The notes under the pieces: model-generated
What the model saw: the letters and a program-made list of their open reading frames with translations, nothing else
Database searches by the model: none
What the model was told of the DNA's origin: nothing
From: Gamarada debralockiae
Taxonomy: Eukaryota > Ascomycota > Leotiomycetes > Helotiales > Hyphodiscaceae
DNA: 60,191 nucleotides
NCBI GenBank assembly: GCA_002803225.1
Contig: NXFV01000009.1
Coordinates: 1-60,191, forward strand
Direction of reading: 5' to 3'
Part shown: one piece after another, positions 1 to 12,297 of the stretch
Position numbering within the stretch: position 1 is the stretch's first letter
Layout of the letters: each line of letters opens with the position of its first letter
Program-made: the position numbers and the translations under genes

Positions 1-1321
1 GGGCGTATCCCCCTCCTTGATTTTTTTACGCTCCTTAGGTATCAAGCTAGTCAAGAATTCTATGATATTTCGCCCGAAAGCCGTCCCAACTGACAGAAAT
101 TAAGGTTTGGTAGTGCCTTGATTCAGGGATAATATCAGATCGAGGCACAGGGGGTCGAAACCTAGTTTACAAGCCCCATAGAGTAGGAGTAGCTCCGAGC
201 GATGACGAACTACTATCGACCAATAAGATCAGTGGGTTTCGCATTGCCTATTTGGACACTTTCCCCTTGAGATGGAACCCCCTCAGTTTCTGGGGATAAG
301 CGAGTGGAGAGGTGGCGTAGTGGCGAGCAAGCACCCGAAAACGGCAGCCAAATCACTAACATCTAGTTAGTAGTAGTAATCATGAAAAAGCAATTTAATA
401 ACCAAAAAAAAACCCCCCCATTTCTAGAAGATTAGGTTCTGCTTTTGTCGTATCATTTAAGAATTGCAAAATTTGAACATTGTTCAGAATGAAATACATA
501 AAATACGAAAACTTAAAAGCTTTGATATTCTTTGCCTGCCGTTCATGCCGGTCACCTGGAAGTTCGTCTGGTGGCTACAACCGACCCACCTCTTCCTCAG
601 CTCGCGACTGCGAAGCTTAGATAAATAGTGACTGCCACCTCCTTTTCTTCAGGGATCTTCCGTGCCAGAACTTTCCTTTTCCGGCACGGACGTTTATCTC
701 TTAACGATCCCGGCTGTCTACAGATTCGTCCAATCATAATCGGTCCCAACTCGCCGAGTTATTGCCCGACCCCCGTGTTTTATCAAAACTCTATTGCAGG
801 ACTTCGATGCCATTGGTGTCGCAAAGAATCATTCCATCTTGCGAGTTAAGTCGCAGTTTGTAAGATGACAATTCGTCAGCGCCACGTTCTTGACACCTTC
901 CCCACTCAGGCAGCCCAAACTCTCAAGTATGAAAAGCAATTTTAAGAATCGCCATCGCCTTCAACATCCCTTCAAATGGCTGAACCCAATCTGATGGACC
1001 CTTGACCTTTTATCTTTTCTTGGGTCTGCCGTCTCCGAAAGATGAGTGTGCCGCATATTTGGGTATGACTCGTGAACTTGAGGGGGCGGCATTCGGCGCA
1101 CCTAATACCCTTGTATCATTCCCCCAAATATAGTTAGAGAGGCTTTATGCCGGCCCAGGGACACCTCAATTATCATAGCGGGGAAACCTTGCGTCGAATT
1201 TGTCACGTAGTTGTATAGAAGAGATGTCCTTGACAGAGACTTCGATTCTCATTCCCTACACATATAACTTCTCATCAAGCGTCGAAAAATATTTTCCTCG
1301 CCGCTTGAGTCAACGAACGCA
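1..1321. other. Intergenic sequence, no gene seen
   Basis: No reading frame here has a believable start, composition or family resemblance. A run of A followed by a run of C lies near 400-420. The last few hundred bases probably hold the promoter and leader of the GPCR gene that follows. Confidence 0.5.
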
Positions 1322-2648
1322 ATGTCCAGTTCAACGTCCTCTTTGGCTCCGCAAGCAACTAAAGATCCCAATGGATTTTTTCCATCACCGTTTAGTACCG
1401 ATCCCCTTCCGGGTAACCTGAGAACCACCCTTTTACCGGTAGCAATTATGGCCTTAGTCTCCTTTTTAAGCACCTTCAGTTTGATCTGCTTCATCACCTA
1501 CCGCATGGTTTCCTGGCGGAAATACTATCGTACTTATCCTGGCTATAATCAATACCTGCTCTTGATCTTCAACCTCGTCCTCGCCGATTTCCAGCAGTCA
1601 ATCGCCTTCCTCATTAGTTTCCATTGGATCCATCAAAATAGCATATTGTCTCCCACAGCAGCTTGCTTTATTCAAGGATGGCTGGTGCAAGTTGGGGATG
1701 TTTCCAGCGGGATTTGGGTATTAGCTATTGCTATTCACACGTGGTATTCGGTCGCTAGAGGACGCAAAGTAGAACATGTCCGCTTTTGCTGCTTCCTTGT
1801 TGGGATCTGGATTTTCGTCATGCTCTTAGCAATTATTGGACCCATCTCTCATCCGAAAAATTACTTTGTGGGCACTGGTGCTTGGGTACGCTACTTGTCG
1901 TTCTTCATCCTTCCCTTTCTCCTTTTAATTCCTCACTAATAAACAATAGTGCTGGATAAACCAAGATTATGCGAACTATGTGAGTTATCTGCATGCTAAA
2001 ACCACAATTCGGCCTTAATCCACCTTAAATTCAACAGTAGCTGACAAAAATACATTCAAGCGTCTCGGCCTCCATTACTTTTGGATTCTCCTCTCGCAGT
2101 TCGGTAGCGTAGTGATATACAGCTACATTTTCTACCTTCTGCGACGCCGCATGAAGCAGGTGCTTCCCGCTTCTCGATCCGCGGGCTCCGAAAAAATCAA
2201 CCGCGCCGCACGGTTTATGGTCATCTACCCTATCGCCTACATCGCCTTCTCGCTGCCACTTCCCGCTGGACGCCTGGCCGTTTGGAGCGGTACGAAAGTC
2301 TCTTTGACATATTACTGTGCCACAGCAACCCTGATGACCTCTTGTGGATTTATTGATACCATCCTGTATACATTCACACGACGAGTGTTGGTCAGCGAAA
2401 TTACTGATGGTTCGACCGACCTGAGTTATGGCACAGATTGGAGGGAAAGAACGGCTGCTACGATTCCGACGGGAGGAGATGGGGCAGTAATGATGGTTGG
2501 AATGAGGTCCAAGAAGAAGCAGGGTTTGAACCGTTCGGATAGCACAGAGGATATCTGGAATATTGTAAAAACTGAAACGTTCGAGATTAAGAGCGAAGCG
2601 GCGCGGCAGCAGATAAGCTCGGCCTCGTCAATTGAGGAAGATAGATAG
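1322..2648 (+). CDS. Git3/cAMP-receptor-like seven-transmembrane GPCR
   Basis: Predicted plasma-membrane G-protein-coupled receptor of the fungal Git3 (carbon-sensing)/cAMP-receptor-like group. Such receptors signal through a G-alpha subunit to adenylate cyclase; the ligand here is unknown. Exons fit 1322-1885, 1950-1979 and 2061-2648, giving 393 residues with all phases closing. Intron 1 is GTACGC...TAG with a CTAAT branch site. Exon 2 is only 30 bp and supplies the conserved loop CWINQDYANY. The polar N-terminus is followed by hydrophobic spans near residues 37-61, 77-100, 115-140 and 152-172, one starting RLGLHYFWILL, and two more after the family-typical stretch FMVIYPIAYIAFSLPLPAGR. The cytoplasmic tail is long and rich in Ser, Lys and Glu. 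The ATG follows an open leader. Class is likely; exact subclass is uncertain. Confidence 0.82.
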
Positions 2649-3830
2649 CTGGTACTAATCTCCCTGTAATATGGTAATTGTTCATCATTGTTGAAGCCTT
2701 TGTAATAGGTGATCACTTGTGCCACAGTAAATTAAAACGAGCTTCTCAGGCTGTGCTTTCATGGTCTTATTGACACATCAATATAGTTTGGCTGAGGATC
2801 GAAGACGTGTCCATTTACCAAATCTTGACATGTAGAGCCAATCGGCCATCGAGAACATCCCTATATTTTCTTCCTCTAAATATTCTAGTATTAAGAATCT
2901 TTTGGTAATAAACTTTACTTAATGTAATTAATAAAAAAGTTATAAATTAGTTAAAGGTTATTGAATTTATTGCTCATATACTATTAATATTGTAAAGAAA
3001 TAAAATATAAAATAAGTACTATTTAAATATATTAAGTATTTCCTGGACTGGTGCATAGGGATATTGTCTTGGATGATACTGCTGTCGGGGATTATTTGCG
3101 CTGGGCGCATAGTCATCCTCAGAATGTCTGCAGGAAAAGTTAAATTGGGTGATGAGACACATGTCTAATTCTCTCCAACTTATCTTACTTGAAGTCTGAT
3201 TCGCGTGTGAGGCTTTTGGTAAGCTGATATTGTGAACCAAAATTTCTTGTGATATCAGTGGATGGTGAATTATCAGAGATGATTTCAGAAGACATTCGAG
3301 TGTCTGTGTCTTTATGACTAATTCTCGACCCACACTGTTCTGAGAAAATAAATTATTGTTTCATTGAACACAAAAATCTGTTTTACTTAGAAGAATTCTA
3401 TTCTTGAGGCTGTGAGATCATTGTTCAGATACGGCCTTATTTCGCTGAATGTCCTTTGCAGTCAACTCAGGTCCTGCAAAGACAAGGAGTGTTCATACGT
3501 TCATTGATCGCACGGCCTTGCATGCGACGGTTTGAATTGGCAACAGAAGTGTATGTGTATGCTTATGAACCGCTTGGTCATTGACTGACGTACTGCAACA
3601 TAGGGATAGCCACGAAGATGGTGTTTCGAAACAATACTGTCGAGGCTTAAGAGCTCAAGCCAAAACTGCCTGCTTGACTCAGCTTGGATGGGTTTTTCAA
3701 AGCTTCTGCTTCCATTAAAACAGCATTACATGCTGGAGAGAACTCCCAGACCATAATTCCAACATGCCAATTCCCCCAGAACGGTTCCACCATATTAGAG
3801 CTTTCAATCCAAGTATGTGTAGTTATTTCC
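2649..3830. other. Intergenic, AT-rich in part
   Basis: The stretch at about 2870-3030 is strongly AT-rich. No supported gene is seen. It probably includes the 3' ends of the two neighbouring genes, which converge here. Confidence 0.45.
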
Positions 3831-4513
3831 CTACAACGCAAAAACTGCGGCGAAAACCCCCACAACTCCAGCCAAGGAAACTCCAACGCGAAGGGTATCA
3901 GCTGCAGCCTTCGACGTGCTAGATGCCGATGCACTCGACGTGGAAGAGGACCCCGCTGTAACAGTTACACGGTTAGCGATACGCCGTAACTCAAACAAAA
4001 AAGGGGGGCATGGGATACTGACTACCAGCACCTGTTGCAGTTGCGCCAGTTGTTTTTGCACTGCCTGTAGTTTCTGAACCAGAACCCGTAGCCGATGAGC
4101 CCGCTGTGCTTGTCGCGGCAGCAGTTGATGCCGGAGTGACCGTCGCCGAGGCGAGACAGGCCTTCTGGCAGTTTTCATAAGCAATATTTTCTGCCGCCGT
4201 ACCGTTTCCTTGGGGGCAATCCGCGATGCACTCGATAGTCGCGTTCTGTTGGGCGTAATCACCTGCGGAGACGACAATGCACTTTGATCTGCAGGTGGGA
4301 TCGGTGGCAGGGCCTGCAATTGTTAGAATGTGTTCAGCGTATAGAAGTTGACATGATATACTTACAGGCAGCCAAGCAGGCGGCTTCGGAGCTCTGCGCA
4401 GGAGACAAGCTCACGGTGGTCGAAACAGCGGCCGTGATGCTGGTGGTGTTTGACTGAGCGTTAGCCAGAACAACCAGCAATGCGCTAGAAACGATGGTGG
4501 TAAGAAGACGCAT
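3831..4513 (-). CDS. Small secreted cysteine-rich protein, probably GPI-anchored
   Basis: Exons at 4366-4513, 4026-4313 and 3831-3955 join to 186 residues. The ATG at 4513 opens a clear signal peptide (MRLLTTIVSSALLVVLANAQ). The mature part has paired cysteines in the pattern CLAAC, CRSKC, CIADC and CQKAC, separated by acidic or polar loops. A Ser/Thr/Ala-rich linker follows, then a C-terminal hydrophobic tail (VGVSLAGVVGVFAAVFAL) typical of a GPI-attachment signal. The cysteine spacing is not a standard CFEM domain. It resembles a common, poorly characterised fungal family of cysteine-rich GPI proteins. The likely place is cell wall or outer membrane leaflet. Function unknown. Confidence 0.75.
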
Positions 4514-5870
4514 TTTGAATGTTTTTATTAGAGAAGAATTGAAGATCTGTAGCGACAGTGGGTTGTGGTGTGAGTAGAAGAAAGGGAGGGAGGACAAAAG
4601 GAGAGGGAGAATGCAGTGATACCAGTAATATTAACTTGGCCCCATGTACTCCACATTGGGGTAAACACGCTACTGCTGCTTTAAATTAACGCGTTACGCT
4701 TGGCATGCCACGCACCAAAATTCTTAGCGAATCGGGCCTCAAATCGCTCTGCTGTCAAAATTTCTAAAAAAAATAAAAAAAAACACAAAATAAATCATTT
4801 TGCCTCAAAGCTATACCAAACTATACACAGATATTAATATTATTTTATTAGAGACTTGTGTAAATTTATTTTTATATTTTTTTGTGAAATTTATGGGAGG
4901 GAATGTGTGATTTGGGGGAGAATTTTGGTGTACCACGACTAAACGGAGGCGCGTGCATGCCCAACCCCTGAAACCCAGCCAACGGACAGTCAGGAATATC
5001 CCGATGGTTTGCAAGTGGCCTGATGCACTGACCAAGCGATACGAGATCGATCGATCTCTCGGATGGGTCCCGGTCTATAAATAGCGTCTCTCGAATAGGA
5101 GAGTATGATTGAATTTCACTTTTCCTTTTCACAATACATATTGACCGAAGTTAGACCCAAAGGAGCAAGAAAGTGACTGGTCAACTAGGCTCTTCTGTCT
5201 TCAATTAACACTAGAAGTCTTCGTTCAAATAGACAATAAGCTCAACTTAGTGAATGATCTTTTTAGTCAAAATGGCCTTCGAGGCTACGCTCTGGCTTGA
5301 GGGGACAAATACAACGTCACATACCGCATTGATTGGGATATCGTATATCAGTATTTGTTCCGTAACAGCAGTCAGAAAGCCAGAAAAAGTCTCCCGCGGT
5401 TTTGGAGCTCCAGTCGTGGTGTAGTGTTCGCTTGGTGGAATTTTTAAGGATTGAGTGTATGAAGAAATGATAAGCTCTCAATGTCCAATCACTAATAAAA
5501 CTCAAATGACTAAGTTAGAGATTGTTCCAAATTAACTTTCGCACCATTGTAAACTGCTTATGCCTGTGAGACGAATCTTATCTGTCTGAATTGGTATCTC
5601 ATTTCATGAAGAGAGTTCAAAGCATCCCAAGGACTGTCAGCTGCACGTTCTCTGAACGTTTCCGTTGTTTAGGCTTTCACCTCCTTGGGATGGAGCGGAA
5701 TCTTCTAGGCTCGGTGTAGGGGGCTTTTCCGGCAACTTCGTGAATGATGAATGTCGACTACACTAAGGTCTACTTCTATATGAACAATTTCGTTGTTCCT
5801 GAAAGCTATAAGAATAGAGCAGAGGTCTAACTTTTAGCCATATTTTCAACTGCCAAATTCAATCGAACAA
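4514..5870. other. Intergenic, poly-A/T-rich patches, no gene seen
   Basis: The segment holds A-rich tracts near 4766-4800 and T-rich stretches near 4840-4890. The few open frames have no good start or recognisable composition. The part next to 4513 must contain the promoter of the cysteine-rich protein gene. Confidence 0.4.
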
Positions 5871-5914
5871 TTACAGCGCCCAAGTAACATTAGCAACAAT
5901 GGCATCGTCTAACT

Positions 5915-7200
5915 TTACAAACCAACCGGACTCCTTAGAGGACAACGTAATGCCATGGTGGCAAAAGTGGAAATGGGAATTTGTTTCGTGCGGTTGATTA
6001 ACTTGAGATTCTTGAGACCGTGGATACTGATAATGAAGTCCTCGAGGATCCAGTTCGCCTTGCCGTGACAATCAAGCACAGAACAGAAGTGTTCGATGAC
6101 TGGTGTATCTAGATGCAATATCTGGCCTCGCATTGACTCCAAGACAAAGAGCATGTTTAGTCTACGAAGCTCCAGATGCCGGACCTGAGATCAAATTCCA
6201 GAAGGTATTCGGAATTAATAGAGTTGTTGGGGATGCATGAGTGATTCTTGAATCGATTGCGAGCTACTTGAGAAGCTGGAGCCTGTCCCCTGGCTCAACG
6301 TAGAAATCAAATTGTGATGACTCAGCGCGTGAGGGTGGGAAAGATCCGTCCTCATTCCTCCACTGGCGAGATGGAGACCTTCCAGCGTATACGAAATCAT
6401 GCGTCAGTAATAGTTCACTCCCTTTCAGAAATTAAGTATGTGCTCCTGACACAATGACTTCATTTGCTCATTGTGTTTGAGAGATTCTAAGTGCGTACTC
6501 CCAAACCTTCCCCAGAGAGAAATAATTTACACCCTCAAACAACTTTACTTCTTGCAACTAAGAATGACCTCCTTCAGACGTCGCATCTGGCCAGGGTAGT
6601 TATAATCAATAAAAGCGTTGATAGAATAAATATTCCCACATCCGAGAAGGTTATTATAGGTCCGCTAGTTGAGCGGGTTCTCACCAAGCGTAGGGTCGTC
6701 ACCACACATAGGGAGGGCTTCCATGGAGAGTTTTGCATTGGGCCATTTCTCATTCAACGACTCAGCTACCAAGGCTGAAAATGGTCGGGTTGAGAGGTTC
6801 CAGCTAATAAGTACTCAAGATGCTGCATCTTGGAAATCAAATCCGCAAACACCTTCCACCTCAAAGGGCAGTTTACAGTAATATGACGCGTGTGAGCCAC
6901 AAAATTCGAATGGAAACTATACCAAGTAGAAGATTCCAGAGACTGTCCAGAACCCGAAATTGGCCGGAAGGAACATAGATATGCCGATATATTATCGAGG
7001 CAGCAATACGAAAAACTGGCGGGAAACAGGACATAAGTCAAGCAACGTTTGAGGCACCACTCCACGAATCTGCTAACTCGTCACTTGATGCCCGAGAAAC
7101 TTTCTAGTTGGTATAGCCTTCGCAAGAGACTACTGACCTCGTATATCTGTAGCACAAGCTCATCACCGAGAGTTGCAAAAGACGCGCACTTGGCAATCAA
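5915..7200 (-). pseudogene. Possible F-box-type gene relic
   Basis: On the minus strand near 7150-7190 one frame reads FATLGDELVLQIYE, close to the start of fungal F-box domains, which have a Leu-x-Asp-Glu-Leu-x-x-x-Ile pattern. Further down, pieces such as WKVFADLISKMQHLEYL (about 6810-6870) and IISIHGLKNLKLINR (about 5990-6040) look like the leucine-rich part of such proteins. The pieces sit in different frames with stops between them. No set of introns joined them convincingly. The frames could also be chance, so this is a low-confidence relic. Confidence 0.28.
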
Positions 7201-7677
7201 GTTTAGCCTCAAGGTCTTTTCAGTTTTAATTGCTGCCAGTGTTGTGTTGTTTCAGTGGCAGTTTGAATGAGAGTTGCTCCATAGAGTTGACGGGTCGTGG
7301 GTCTTCGATGCTGTCGAACGGACTGAGCTCGCAGTTTTCCCAAGCCCTTCTCGCCATTGTGTTCACTAGAATGAATGTGTCGAGCCTCTCCATCAAGAGC
7401 CCTGAATAGTTTCAAGCACATGAAAGGATTGCACATTTAACAGGAAGTCGCAGGCAGCGATGAAGAGGGCAGGAGTCTGTGCCCGTACGAAGTCATTGGT
7501 TGAGGCACCGTTTTTTTTTAGCGGGTTGACCCCCGCGCCTCCAAAGTTTTCGCTTCCCCGCCATGGCCACCACTCTTGGGAAATTCCTACCTTACTTCTT
7601 CTCTTATGCGGAAGCCATGACTTGTTTTAGCATGAATATATGGAATCTTCTTTACTGCAGGAGATGACCAAGAGGCA

Positions 7678-10282
7678 ATGAGGTCTCGAACTGGCTGGTG
7701 AGTGTCCAATTTTCCAGCATACCCGAAAAGGTCGCTCAACACGAAACGTGCTAACATACCCTCTATCAACAGCCAAACATGCCGCCAACGAAAGCTCAAA
7801 TGCGATGAAGTTTCCCCAATTTGCGGACAATGTCGAAAGGGGTCGAGAGAATGTCAGCCAAGCAATGGGGTTGTATTCCGGCATCAGCAGAATGCTTCCA
7901 TGAACGAGTCGGGACTAGGGAGCTTCTATGCATACCGGAACACTTTCAATGAGGACAATGTTTGGGTGGATGTGCCAAAGAATGGTAATGACTTGCATCA
8001 AATTGGACCCAGAGAGCTCCTGGCTAACGGACTGCTCGCAGTGACCTTCCACAACATCACCGACCCTTACAACATGGAGCCCACCCCCGAACCCGAATAC
8101 CAAAATGCCTCGAATCCAATTGTTGTTCCAAGGTTGGAGGAAAGGCCTGCGGAAAACTTCTTTCACATACCATATGACGATGCGCCTGGGTTGGAGGCTC
8201 TCTCTGCAGCTGCGACGAGCAATTTCGAATACATACGGCCTTTATCAGCAGCGGTGCAATCCCCCGGTGATGGAAGCGTCTCGCAACACTCATCAAACAA
8301 CCTTAACTTTATACTGAACCCTGCTGGTCCAGAAGGAGGCATGAGTATGTATTGCACAGCTTCAGTCTCGTGGGCTTGCTGACCTCGAGAAGATTCAGTA
8401 GCATCACCGCAGATTGATCCGGCCTTAATATCCTCCCCCTCTGCATTCACCCCGAAAAACGCACCCAAACCTATCCTCGAGCATGAAGTTGCATTTCTCT
8501 TGCGCCACTTTAGCGAGACCGCTGGACAATGGTGAGCATACTGGTATTCACTAGATGACCGGCGACTGATAGACTTAGGATGGATCTTTTCGATCTAGGC
8601 TGTTATTTCGCCCATCTTGTCCCGGTGCAATCACTATCCAATCCTCTCCTACGATTCTCTGCATGCGCGTACGCTGCGAAACAAATTGGTCGAGTGCGAG
8701 GGAGGAAGGCGATCGTTGGTGGACTCGTCAGTGCACAAGCAGATATGGAGCTCTATCCTCGTCCCGAGACTGTTGATTGGGCTTATATCGGAGCAAAATA
8801 TTACGACAGGGCAATTTCACTACTAATGGAAGAACTATCGAACTCAAACTCCGGAAAACAAGAACTTCCAATGACCCCAATGTCGAAGGATACTTTCAGC
8901 CCACAGGGAAGTGCACAATCCCCGCAAAGTGCTCCAAGCATTCAGGCAAACAAGCGGCGCCGCTTGTCAAGACGTAAGTATATCTCGGAGTACTCTTTTT
9001 TCCATCCTGTGGGAGTTCGGGAGTTCGCGAGTTCTAAGACCAAAATCTCCTTCAATGAGTATATCTTTGGAGTGAAGAGAATGTTTCGGAACTCATATAA
9101 CCCGCTTAGCTCTGTTCTTTCAATTCTTTTGAGCAATTACTGACTTCAAGATTTTCAAGCAGCCCATGCCAACAACGCGGACGAAACCCTCGCTGCGGCT
9201 GCTATCCTTTGCGTGTACGAGTTCCTCGATAATGCCAACACGGCATGGGCACGTCATCTCAGTGGAACAAAATCCCTCTTTGATTTGGCAGAAAACGAGG
9301 GCATGATGCCAGTCCAGTCCCCAACTAGCCCGGGTGAAATCTCGCAAAGGATCAAACCCTCGAGAGCCCGAAAAGCTACTTTCTGGAACTTTGCTCGTCA
9401 AGATTTCCTGGCTGCATGTGAGTAATCTACGTTTCTAATAAGGCCCTTGCGTTGTCCTAACATCCCCATGTAGTTATCAACCAATGTCAGACCAGGCTGA
9501 ATACGGAAGACTTTAGCCTTTGGAGAGCTGCCGGACTGCATCTTGACGACCAAGGATTCGTTATCCCGAGTAATACAGAAGACTTCGATTATCCTGATAG
9601 ACAAATTGCTATGCGAGAAGACATGATATCTAATGCGTTGATTTGGCTGATGTCCAAGATTATTAACTATCTCGCATTGGGAGATTCTATCGACACAGTA
9701 TATCCGCAAGATAAACAGAGTCCAACAGGCCTTTATGGTGTCAATCAAATGACCCTGCTTGAGAGATGGAAGGAGCTAGAGAAGGAACTCGACATCTGGT
9801 ACAACGGTTTGCCGGTTACCTTCAATCCTTCAGCACGACTGCCACCCATTTCTGATGGAAGTGTACCCGTTGATTCGTCCAGGGCAATATTCTCAGAAAT
9901 ATGGTATAGCATGCCAATGTGCGCCTCGACTATGCAATCATACCATATGGCGCGCATCCTTCTTCTTGTCAATAAACCTCATGAGTCAACCGCACGACAA
10001 ACCACTGTCGCCAATCGACTTACAAGTTACCGCAAAATCGACGCCGAAGTCCGTCATCATAGCCACGAAATATGTGGGATTGCCTTGGGACGACCTGAGG
10101 GTAGTGTGAGAATACACCAAGTACAGCCTCTCTTTGTTGCGGGACAATGTATGAAGGATAATCGCGAGCGTCGAATTGTCTTGGATATATTACGTGGCAT
10201 TGAAGCAGATCTTGGCTGGGCGACGGATTATCGGATGAAACAACTCTTGAAAGATTGGGAATGGGAAGGGGAGCTAACTTGA
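7678..10282 (+). CDS. Zn2Cys6 fungal-type transcription factor
   Basis: Predicted nuclear DNA-binding regulator of 729 residues. Exons fit 7678-7697, 7773-8344, 8393-8531, 8579-8973, 9163-9417 and 9474-10282, with all phases closing. The 20-bp first exon encodes MRSRTG plus two bases. The join completes a canonical binuclear zinc cluster, C7-x2-C10-x6-C17-x6-C24-x2-C27-x6-C34, with the basic stretch RQRKLK. The long remainder has the helical composition of the fungal-specific regulatory domain of these factors, for example FSETAGQWMDLFDLGCYF and AAAAILCVYEFLD. The ATG at 7678 lies right before the cluster. The frame is open further upstream after a possible acceptor at 7660, so an extra 5' exon cannot be excluded. 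No target can be read from the sequence. Confidence 0.85.
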
Positions 10283-10776
10283 AAGAAAAGCATTTGACAA
10301 ATCCATCTATCAAAAGCCGTATGTCACGGCGTGAAAGAAGTGTTCTACGAAAACTATGCCTTCTCTAAGATTTATCATAGATGAGATGACGCAAAAGGAT
10401 TTGCTGCGTGGAAAAGCTGCACCGAAGAATATGGAAGAGCATTTCGAAACCTCATTGTCATGGCCTCGCTTTATACCAGCAACTAGATCCTTCGAACATC
10501 GTCCATGGCTCAAAGATCGATATTCATTCTTGACGGACTTCTTAGCTCTCATCAGCTATATAATGGCATGGGACCACCCACCCAGGTCGAGGCCCAATCG
10601 TTCAATCAAAATCAACGATTGGCATCTGCCTCTCCTGGTACTGCTACCGCATCCAGACCTGCCGCCCAATCGCACTACGAAACTCAAACGATTAACGCAT
10701 CAGGCATCTCCCACCTCCTGGATTGATCGCGACGCATTCGTTCCACCTTCCGCCAACCCCACTTGCAGTTTTCGCC

Positions 10777-11538
10777 ATGGGTCGAAAATGGAGAAACCGG
10801 CACCGTCGCCAAATCGACAAATTTGCCTCCGATGATAGTTCAAATGATGGGCACGACTCGAGGGGTAATGGAAGATATACAGGGGAGCATCATCTAGGCT
10901 CATGCACGGTCAGCGGGCGAAGTAATATGAACGGTTCCACTAGCCATCATTTTCAAAATCGCAGTGCCCACCGACCTCATAATGCACTTCAGAATCGCGG
11001 CAATCATCACCAAGGGCTCATGAATCATGCATCTACACCCCGCCACGTCGATCTAAACGCGCTCATCATCAAATCTAAACTCTTCAAACACAAACTCCTC
11101 CAATCTATCGATGAAACGCTCAAACAAATTCAGCGATGGTGCCCTGACGAGGACGAAAGCGACGACGAGATGGATTGGCAGCCTGAAGCAGAAGTCGTGA
11201 TTCCACAACCATCAGAGAAGATGGCCTTTGCAAAGCCATGGGATGCCAGATCTAGCCTGGCGAAGGGTGTTCAGTCGGGTGAGCCTGGGGTTAGAATGAA
11301 GGCACGAATGAACGCCGCACCTCCAACAGCTCCATCGACAATGAGGGCATCTGATGATAATGTATTTGATGCTTGCTCGGCGCAGAGGATGGAGCGAGCA
11401 ATACGGACAAGCTCTCAGTTCCAAGGAGCTGCAGATATGCTGTACCAACCTTGCTTAACCAGCAAGATATTGGAGGCGGGTCAAGTTGACTCCGAAGAGA
11501 GCAAAACCAGGAGTGAGATTTTCGGCGATGAGCCATGA
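10777..11538 (+). CDS. Hypothetical basic/low-complexity protein
   Basis: An uninterrupted frame of 253 residues starts at an ATG in good context (gccATGg). A more upstream start in the same frame is possible. The N-terminus is strongly basic (MGRKWRNRHRRQIDKF). It is followed by a Gly/His/Asn/Ser-rich segment, a short predicted helix (LIIKSKLFKHKLLQSIDETL), an acidic patch (DEDESDDEMDW) and a disordered tail. No known domain was recognised. It ends 15 bp before the end of a gene on the other strand. Its composition would suit a nuclear protein, but that is a guess. Confidence 0.5.
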   Translation: MGRKWRNRHRRQIDKFASDDSSNDGHDSRGNGRYTGEHHLGSCTVSGRSNMNGSTSHHFQNRSAHRPHNALQNRGNHHQGLMNHASTPRHVDLNALIIKSKLFKHKLLQSIDETLKQIQRWCPDEDESDDEMDWQPEAEVVIPQPSEKMAFAKPWDARSSLAKGVQSGEPGVRMKARMNAAPPTAPSTMRASDDNVFDACSAQRMERAIRTSSQFQGAADMLYQPCLTSKILEAGQVDSEESKTRSEIFGDEP

Positions 11539-11553
11539 GAACAATGATTTTTC

Positions 11554-12045
11554 TCATTTGCAAAGCGTCAAATACAAATCAAATCTACCCAGGATCATGA
11601 CAAGTGTTTCCATGCCATCGTTCTCCGTCTCCAAGATTCTCAAATATACAGCGCAAGGATTGCCGCGCCGAGCCCAAATCAGCAACCAGTGACCTGGAAT
11701 CTTACTGCGTTTTTCTAAATCTATTTCGTGATATATACATACTTTCTTCATTCGCAGATGCAAGTCCAAATCGACTAGCATGAGGTTCCCAGCCGTCCAC
11801 TCAAAGTGAATGCGGGGTAACCCTTGAATACCCGCCCAATTGCGCGCCGCAACGCTCCCTGCCACACTTACATTTGACATCGGGGAGTAAACGTCAGTAG
11901 ACAGGGGAGTATATCGTGGGGCCGATACGGGATTTGGGATCGGCATATTTTTCATCGACGCTATTTGGTAATTTCCAGTTGTCTGCGCAGAGAAGTTGGC
12001 AAGGCTGGCGATTGGGCGGTAATACTGGACGAAGGGATGATTCAT
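11554..12045 (-). CDS. Hypothetical protein, model uncertain
   Basis: A 163-residue frame begins with ATG at 12045 and reads MNHPFVQYYRPIASLANFSA. The first 110 residues look plausible, with many Pro, Ser and Asn and the stretch IHFEWTAGNLMLVDLDLHL. After KK there is a consensus-like GTATGT, so the last 50 codons may be intron or 3' sequence. No family was recognised. It lies back to back with the MFS gene at 12298, with about 250 bp between the starts, which fits a shared divergent promoter. Confidence 0.4.
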   Translation of the reverse strand: MNHPFVQYYRPIASLANFSAQTTGNYQIASMKNMPIPNPVSAPRYTPLSTDVYSPMSNVSVAGSVAARNWAGIQGLPRIHFEWTAGNLMLVDLDLHLRMKKVCIYHEIDLEKRSKIPGHWLLIWARRGNPCAVYLRILETENDGMETLVMILGRFDLYLTLCK

Positions 12046-12297
12046 GCTTTACTAAGTGTTTGGCCAGCCTAACCTGCAATTACTGCTTGGGATGAACTGT
12101 GTGTGGAACGGAGGTGGGGTAAGCCCCAACGTCAGCGACGAGAGCTCCACCCATCAAGCTTAAATCCCCGCAATATCCAGGCCTTCCTAACCATTGCCAT
12201 AGCCTCTTCTCAGTCTACTTAGGTTCACTTTCCATCAAACGACAGATCTTACCAGATATCAAAAGTCTTCGAATCCATAATAAGCCCTCATCAAAAC

